Shown here: positions 7,309 to 11,266 of the stretch, piece by piece
How the letters are laid out: the number at the start of each line of letters is the position of its first letter
Position numbering within the stretch: position 1 is the first letter of the stretch
NCBI GenBank assembly: GCA_020434375.1
Contig: JAGRAY010000049.1
Coordinates: forward strand, 1 to 11,266
Source: Bdellovibrionales bacterium
GTDB taxonomy: Bacteria; Bdellovibrionota_G; JALEGL01; JAGRAY01
DNA: 11,266 bases
Direction of reading: 5' to 3'
The notes under the pieces: model-generated
Told to the model about the DNA's origin: nothing
What the model saw: the letters and a program-made list of their open reading frames with translations, nothing else
Database searches by the model: none
Translations under genes and position numbers: made by a program

Positions 7309-9487
7309 AGCGAATAAACAAAAGTTCGCGGTATTTGGGTAATGTCCAGGTTTGATCCGAAACAAAACCCTCAACATCATCGGCGAGATTTCTTACTTTC
7401 TGCATATTGAACAAAACCTTATCTGATAATAAGTGGGCTTTCTTGAGTTCGTCATGTTCATCTAATGTTTTGGTAAATTCTTTTTCCAAGTCCTCTTTGG
7501 CCTGTGAAAGATCACCATAAAGCTTTTTGGCTTTAAGTCCTCGCGGACCTTGGTGGCAGTTTGAAGTGACTAACCTGGAAAGTTCGCTCTCCAATGAGGC
7601 GAACACATGGGTATCAATTATTTCTAATAGTGTGTGGGCTTCCATTTCAATTTGTTTAATGTAGCGTTCTAAAATAATATTGTAACGCGCGACATATTCG
7701 TCTTTGGATAAAACATTTTGCTGAATTAAAAATTGAAAGCACGACTCATTATTAACTGCAGCCAACACTTCTGGGGTGGTTCTTAGGTTTTTTAAACCTC
7801 GCTTTGTGGCTTCTGTCGTCCAGTCGAGCGCATAGTTGTTTCCTTCAAAGCGAATCATTTTTGTTTCCGTGATAACTTCTTTGACTAACGACAACACGGC
7901 ATCATCTCTTTTTTCTCCACTTTGAATCTTTTTTTCGAGTTTTTTAGTCATATCCTCGAAGGCTTGTGCCACAGAAGCATTTAATATCGAAACAGGAAAA
8001 GCAATATTTGCAGAGGAGCCTACGGCTCTAAACTCAAACTTGTTGCCGGTAAAAGCAAACGGAGATGTTCTATTTCTGTCCGTATTGTCTTTCGCAATAA
8101 CAGCAAGCTTCGAAGCTCCAAGTTTTATAAGAAGGCTCTCGGTTTTACTTTCAATGTCTTTGCCCGTTTCTATTTGCTCTAGGATCTCGTTGAGATTTTG
8201 TCCAAGAAAAACGCTCATAATTGCTGGAGGCGCTTCATTCGCTCCAAGACGATGATCATTGCCCGCAGATGCAATAGCTAGGCGCAGTATCTCCTGGTTT
8301 TCAAAAACTGCTTTTAATACGGTTGCAAGAACGGCTAAAAAACGAAGGTTTTGGTGAGGCGTTCTTCCTGGCTCAAGCAGGTTGTCTCCCTTTTGTGAGC
8401 TCAAACTCCAATTGTTATGTTTGCCGCTGCCATTGATTCCTGCAAAGGGTTTTTCATGAAGGAGGCATGCAAAATGATGTCTCAGTGCAATTTTGGGCAA
8501 AAGATCCATTAATAGAGCGTTATGATCTGAGCTTAGCTCAGCGCTTTCAAAAATGGGAGCGACTTCAAATTGGCCCGGAGCAACTTCATTGTGCCTGGTT
8601 TTGATGGGAACACCCAAACGGTAAAGTTCCTGCTCAAGTTCGTGCATAAAGGCTAAAACTCTTGAGGGAATCGAGCCAAAGTAGTGGTCTTCAAATTGTT
8701 GACCTCTGGTTGAAGCTCTACCAACCAAAGTGCGACCTGTCATCAGAAGATCTGGCCGAGTTGCAAAAAGAGCACGATCTACAAGAAAATATTCCTGCTC
8801 AGCGCCAAGAGTTGCATGCACAGACGTAATATCAATGTCACCAATTAGTTTTAAAAATTGTACAGCTTGCTTTGATAATGCTTCGATTGATCGCAGCAGT
8901 GGTGTTTTAATATCTAGAGCCTGTCCGTGATAACTCGTGAAAGCTGAAGGAATGCACATGGTTTTCCCGTTGACGGATTCCATCAAGAAGATAGGGCTGG
9001 TGGGGTCCCAAGCGGTGTATCCTCGAGCCTCAAACGTGGTTCGCATGCCTCCACTGGGAAACGAACTCGCATCGGGTTCTGACTGAATTAATGATAATCC
9101 TGAAAATTTTTCGATGACAATCGTTTGCCCTGTTTCAGAGGTTCGAGATTGAATGAATGCATCGTGTTTTTCCGCAGTCAATCCGGTCATCGGTTGAAAC
9201 CAATGGCAGAAGTGAGTTGCGCCTTGAGACATGCCCCAATCTTTAATCACGTTGGCTGCATCATCTGCCACTTCTTTTGGCAAAGGGTCGCCTTTTTGAA
9301 CGGATGTGACCAAAACATCGTAAGATTCTTTCGAAAGTTTCTCTTTGATTTGACTCAGTCCAAACGTGTAACCGCCAAAAAATTCACTAATGGCTAAAGG
9401 CTTGCCGAGCGCATCTTTAGGTCGTTCAAATTTTCGAGTATCGCGATTAAGGGCTGCCAGTACGGCTTGTTGACGCAAAGAAATCAT
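7307..9487 (-). CDS. glnN: Glutamine synthetase, type III (GlnN)
   Basis: It catalyses ATP-dependent condensation of glutamate and ammonia to glutamine in the cytosol. The 726-residue length and motifs identify the large GSIII class, not GSI or GSII. Motifs: FCHWFQP at 93-99, FPSGGMRTTFEARGYTAWDP at 143-162, LGAEQEYFLVD at 227-237 (metal-binding glutamates), RHNEVAPGQFEVAPIFE at 298-314, LLHEKPFAGINGSGKHNNW at 342-360 (GSGKH corresponds to the GxxxH segment that binds glutamate), GNDHRLGANEAPPAI at 409-423 and GNKFEFRAVGSS at 481-492. A long helical C-terminal part from ~500 is typical of GSIII. The start is fixed by AGGAG five bases upstream. The gene stands alone behind its own promoter, with no adjacent glnB, amtB or ntr genes. 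Confidence 0.97.
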   Translation of the reverse strand: MISLRQQAVLAALNRDTRKFERPKDALGKPLAISEFFGGYTFGLSQIKEKLSKESYDVLVTSVQKGDPLPKEVADDAANVIKDWGMSQGATHFCHWFQPMTGLTAEKHDAFIQSRTSETGQTIVIEKFSGLSLIQSEPDASSFPSGGMRTTFEARGYTAWDPTSPIFLMESVNGKTMCIPSAFTSYHGQALDIKTPLLRSIEALSKQAVQFLKLIGDIDITSVHATLGAEQEYFLVDRALFATRPDLLMTGRTLVGRASTRGQQFEDHYFGSIPSRVLAFMHELEQELYRLGVPIKTRHNEVAPGQFEVAPIFESAELSSDHNALLMDLLPKIALRHHFACLLHEKPFAGINGSGKHNNWSLSSQKGDNLLEPGRTPHQNLRFLAVLATVLKAVFENQEILRLAIASAGNDHRLGANEAPPAIMSVFLGQNLNEILEQIETGKDIESKTESLLIKLGASKLAVIAKDNTDRNRTSPFAFTGNKFEFRAVGSSANIAFPVSILNASVAQAFEDMTKKLEKKIQSGEKRDDAVLSLVKEVITETKMIRFEGNNYALDWTTEATKRGLKNLRTTPEVLAAVNNESCFQFLIQQNVLSKDEYVARYNIILERYIKQIEMEAHTLLEIIDTHVFASLESELSRLVTSNCHQGPRGLKAKKLYGDLSQAKEDLEKEFTKTLDEHDELKKAHLLSDKVLFNMQKVRNLADDVEGFVSDQTWTLPKYRELLFIR

Positions 9488-9552
9488 TTATGCTCCTACA
9501 TTTATGTCTCAAAAAACATCTTAGCTTTTTGAAGCAATGGTTTGTATTTAAC

Positions 9553-9599
9553 TCACTAAAATCGATGACCTTAGTGAATTTACAAATTGATCATAGTGA
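9553..9599. repeat. Three TAGTGA elements (operator-like) across the glnN promoter and leader
   Basis: TCACTAA (9553-9559) and TTAGTGA (9571-9577) are a perfect 7-bp inverted repeat with an 11-base spacer. A third copy, TAGTGA at 9594-9599, overlaps the predicted -10 box. The two direct copies are 22 bp apart, about two helical turns, which suits a dimeric or cooperative regulator. They do not match the GlnR/TnrA consensus TGTNA-N7-TNACA. Function is inferred from position only. Confidence 0.4.
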
Positions 9600-9617
9600 T
9601 TACGCAACCCATGACAA
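9590..9617 (-). promoter_or_regulatory. Sigma-70-like promoter candidate for glnN
   Basis: On the minus strand TTGTCA (9612-9617) and TATGAT (9590-9595) are separated by 16 bases, one mismatch each from the TTGACA/TATAAT consensus. Transcription would start near 9583, giving a leader of about 95 bases before the ATG. I found no TGGCAC-N5-TTGCA element, so a sigma-54 promoter is not supported. Confidence 0.55.
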
Positions 9618-9692
9618 GAAATTTTTTCCCAAGCCCCCATAATTTTCATAAGCAGTTGAATTGCCATGGTATTTTTGATTTGATTTTTGGTC

Positions 9693-9719
9693 TTGCTAAA
9701 TAGAGTCGAGTCCTATAAA
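9693..9719 (+). promoter_or_regulatory. Possible promoter for the S6-S18/rplI/dnaB operon
   Basis: TATAAA (9714-9719) is a good -10-like hexamer. TTGCTA (9693-9698) is the nearest -35-like sequence, but the 15-base spacer is short. A transcript would start near 9726, leaving a leader of about 65 bases. Confidence 0.35.
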
Positions 9720-9743
9720 AGGCAGCATTGATTAATTAACCTC

Positions 9744-9773
9744 GCTTCACCAAGTTAAAGATAATGTTGAAGC
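9744..9773 (+). other. Small hairpin in the S6-S18 leader
   Basis: GCTTCA (9744-9749) pairs with TGAAGC (9768-9773) around an 18-base loop, ending seven bases before the AGGAGG. It could influence translation, but the stem is only six pairs. The leader lacks the CCG bulge known from the autoregulatory S6:S18 binding site. Confidence 0.3.
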
Positions 9774-9791
9774 AAGCCCAGGAGGAAACAA

Positions 9792-10418
9792 ATGAGAAAC
9801 TATGAAACGATAGCGATTCTTCGCTCAAACGTCCCAGATGAGTATGTGGGAACCCTAACCAAAAAAGTTGAAAAAGCTATGACAGCTAAGCCTGGCAGTT
9901 TAATCAAAAAAGATGACTGGGGTGTTAAGAGACTAGCTTACGAAATCCAAAAAGAAAAGCAAGGTCGTTATCTTTACTGGTCTTTTCAACATCTGGAAAA
10001 AGCACCAGCAGCCATTGATAAATGCCTTCGATTTGAAGAAAATGTGCTTCGCTACATGACCGTTGTATCTGATTGGGCACCCAAGGGAAAGGCAGGGCGA
10101 GAAAAAAAGGCTACATTGAGCGAAAAGAAAAACACGGCAAAAGAAACGGAAACAGAGTCAAGCAAAGATCGTCCAGTGATTGATTTTAAAGATCCTGTGG
10201 CACTTTCAAAGTATATTAATGAAAAGGGCAAAATCGTACCGCAAAGAAACCTTGGTGTTGATGCCTGTACTCAGAGAGCCATCTCAAAAGCAATTAAACG
10301 AGCGCGGCAGATTGCATTGCTTTCATATACCGATGGATTCTCAGTGGGTGGACATTCCTCACATTCTCATTCACATGGTCATGGTCATTCGCATGGCGAA
10401 ACAGAAAGATTTGAATAG
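9792..10418 (+). CDS. Fused ribosomal proteins bS6-bS18 with C-terminal histidine-rich tail
   Basis: One uninterrupted 208-codon frame encodes two normally separate 30S platform proteins. Residues 1 to ~95 are bS6 (MRNYETIAIL at 1-10, DDWGVKRLAYEIQK at 41-54, GRYLYW at 58-63, LRFEENVLRYM at 79-89). Residues ~96-127 are a Lys/Glu-rich linker. Residues ~128-181 are bS18 (VIDFKDP at 129-135, YINEKGKIVPQR at 141-152, AISKAIKRARQIALLSYTD at 163-181). The N-terminal bS18 arm (RRRKFC in E. coli) is absent. The C-terminus carries seven histidines between 188 and 201, alternating with Ser/Gly, like metal-binding tails of UreE, HypB or SlyD. The start has a strong AGGAGG six bases upstream. The internal GTG at 10176 has no Shine-Dalgarno, so separate S18 initiation looks unlikely. 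The stop overlaps the rplI ribosome binding site. Domain identities are firm; the tail's function is inference. Confidence 0.93.
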   Translation: MRNYETIAILRSNVPDEYVGTLTKKVEKAMTAKPGSLIKKDDWGVKRLAYEIQKEKQGRYLYWSFQHLEKAPAAIDKCLRFEENVLRYMTVVSDWAPKGKAGREKKATLSEKKNTAKETETESSKDRPVIDFKDPVALSKYINEKGKIVPQRNLGVDACTQRAISKAIKRARQIALLSYTDGFSVGGHSSHSHSHGHGHSHGETERFE

Positions 10419-10427
10419 GAGATTTTT

Positions 10428-10877
10428 ATGAAAGTAGTGTTGCTTGAAACTGTAGGAAATTTAGGTATTACCGGAGACATCGTCAATGTTAAGCCGGGCT
10501 ACGCCAGAAATTTTTTGATTCCTCAAAACAAAGCTGCTGTTGCAAATACAAATAGTGTGAGAGAAATCACCCATCAAAAAATGATCTTGGAACATAAACT
10601 CAAAACAGCCAAAAAATCCGCCGAAGAGGCCAAGAAACTTCTAGAAAAGGAAGTTTTCACTGTGCAAAGAAAAACTGCCGACGGAGATAAGCTGTTTGGC
10701 TCAGTAACGGCTCTAGACATTGAAAATGTGGCGAAAGAAAAAGGATATAATATCAGTCGTAGAGCAATTTCGCTCGAAACGCCTATCAAAAAATTGGGAG
10801 CTTACAAAGTGTCTGTTAAATTGGACGGAGACTTGACCGTTCAACTATCTTTGGAAGTTCAAGCAGAACCAGCCTAA
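10428..10877 (+). CDS. rplI: Large-subunit ribosomal protein bL9
   Basis: bL9 binds 23S rRNA near the base of the L1 stalk and projects from the 50S surface, helping frame maintenance. The 149-residue length is standard. The N-terminal RNA-binding domain shows GDIVNVKPGYARNFLIPQNKAA near 16-37, followed by a long charged connecting helix (~41-76). The C-terminal domain begins around 80 with DKLFGSVT at 87-94 and continues through SRRAISLETPIKKLGAYKV. The Shine-Dalgarno AGGAG (10417-10421) overlaps the upstream stop codon, six bases before the ATG. The stop TAA shares its last A with the dnaB ATG. Downstream of rpsR and before dnaB is the usual place for this gene. Confidence 0.96.
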   Translation: MKVVLLETVGNLGITGDIVNVKPGYARNFLIPQNKAAVANTNSVREITHQKMILEHKLKTAKKSAEEAKKLLEKEVFTVQRKTADGDKLFGSVTALDIENVAKEKGYNISRRAISLETPIKKLGAYKVSVKLDGDLTVQLSLEVQAEPA

Positions 10878-11266
10878 TGGAGCTTGGCCGCAGGCTCCCA
10901 CCTCAAAATATTGAAGCAGAGCAATCTGTTTTAGGTGCTGTTTTACTTGATAACGATGTTGCTCATGATGTGGCAGAAATTCTTTTGGAAGAAGATTTCT
11001 ACAGAGAAGCGCATCAAAAAATTTTCAAAGCAATATTGGCGTTGGTCGAAAAGGGTGAACCCGCTGACCTTGTCACGATTACCAACGAATTAAAAAGTAA
11101 AAACGATCTTGAACGAATAGGTGGGGCAACATACCTAGCGCAACTTGTCGAGGCAGTGCCCACGGCTGCGAACGTCCTTTACTATACAAAAATAGTGAAA
11201 GACAAATCGATTCTTCGTGGTGTTATTCAAGCGGCCACAGAAATAGCGACCTCCGGATACGAAGAA
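10877..11266 (+). CDS. dnaB: Replicative DNA helicase DnaB, N-terminal part (3' end outside window)
   Basis: DnaB is the hexameric 5'-3' helicase that unwinds DNA at the replication fork. Only the first 130 codons are present, to the window edge. They cover the N-terminal collar domain: RLPPQNIEAEQSVLGAVLLD at residues 6-25, FYREAHQKIF near 41-50, IGGATYLAQLVEAVPTAANV around 82-101, and YYTKIVKDKS just after. The RecA-like ATPase domain lies beyond the edge. The start ATG overlaps the rplI stop by one base (TAATG), and no independent Shine-Dalgarno is evident, so translation probably relies on termination-reinitiation. Adjacency to rplI is common in bacteria. Confidence 0.95.
   Translation, partial: MELGRRLPPQNIEAEQSVLGAVLLDNDVAHDVAEILLEEDFYREAHQKIFKAILALVEKGEPADLVTITNELKSKNDLERIGGATYLAQLVEAVPTAANVLYYTKIVKDKSILRGVIQAATEIATSGYEE

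Larger units (their letters stand above)
9488..9791. other. 304-bp divergent intergenic region between glnN and the S6-S18 gene
   Basis: This is the only gene-free stretch of about 300 bases. The left half carries the glnN ribosome binding site (AGGAG, minus strand, 9493-9497), a promoter candidate and TAGTGA repeats. The right half carries a weaker promoter-like site, a small hairpin and the strong AGGAGG (9780-9785) of the ribosomal gene. The middle (about 9620-9690) is AT-rich, with nothing I can identify. I see no small ORF with a good ribosome binding site and no recognisable riboswitch. Confidence 0.7.

Noticed and set aside
9726..9791. Autoregulatory S6:S18 leader of the kind with a CCG bulge
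   Set aside because: I looked for the CCG motif in a hairpin before the start; no CCG occurs in this leader, so the known element is not supported.
10176..10418. Independent rpsR starting at the internal GTG
   Set aside because: There is no Shine-Dalgarno before it and it would leave an S18 without its N-terminal arm; the continuous fusion is the simpler reading.
1..11266. CRISPR arrays, insertion sequences, attachment sites, replication origin
   Set aside because: No spaced direct repeats, transposase or integrase genes, terminal inverted repeats or DnaA-box clusters were seen.

Overview
The window looks like chromosomal core sequence from a Gram-negative bacterium of the broad deltaproteobacterial type. 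My best guess is Bdellovibrionota or a relative. The reasons are the conserved run ispE, tRNA-Gln, prs, rplY, pth ... rpsF/rpsR, rplI, dnaB (recalled as typical of those lineages), AT-leaning composition by eye, a Geobacter-type CxxxxCH multihaem cytochrome, and a secreted protein with matrixin-like traits. The lineage is inferred from order and protein style only. No insertion sequence, prophage, integron or CRISPR array is visible.

Layout. Bases 1-1288 hold the 3' part of an unrecognised, probably exported protein whose stop overlaps the start of ispE (1281-2135, isoprenoid synthesis). A tRNA-Gln(UUG) gene follows (2166-2240), then prs (PRPP synthetase), rplY/ctc (bL25), pth (peptidyl-tRNA hydrolase) and typA/bipA (ribosome-associated GTPase), all on the plus strand with tight spacing or overlaps. 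Bases 6450-9487 form a two-gene minus-strand island: a small multihaem c-type cytochrome lipoprotein candidate that converges on typA with 9 bp between them, and a type III glutamine synthetase (glnN). A 304-bp divergent intergenic region with a good glnN promoter candidate leads back to the plus strand: a ribosomal protein gene, rplI (bL9) and the first 130 codons of dnaB.

The most unusual item is the ribosomal gene at 9792-10418. It is one uninterrupted frame encoding bS6 joined through a charged linker to bS18, two proteins that are normally separate and bind the 30S platform as a heterodimer. The usual basic N-terminal arm of bS18 is missing, and the C-terminus carries a tail with seven histidines in fourteen residues that looks metal-binding. 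Other points of interest are the six-motif cytochrome with CX2CH, CX3CH and CX4CH spacings, a possible dead metzincin site in the first protein, and repeated TAGTGA elements across the glnN promoter.

How the genes work together: most of the plus-strand genes serve translation (tRNA, bL25, Pth, TypA, S6-S18, bL9), with precursor supply (PRPP, isoprenoids) and replication (DnaB) attached. The minus-strand island adds nitrogen assimilation and redox functions that have no obvious link to the translation block.
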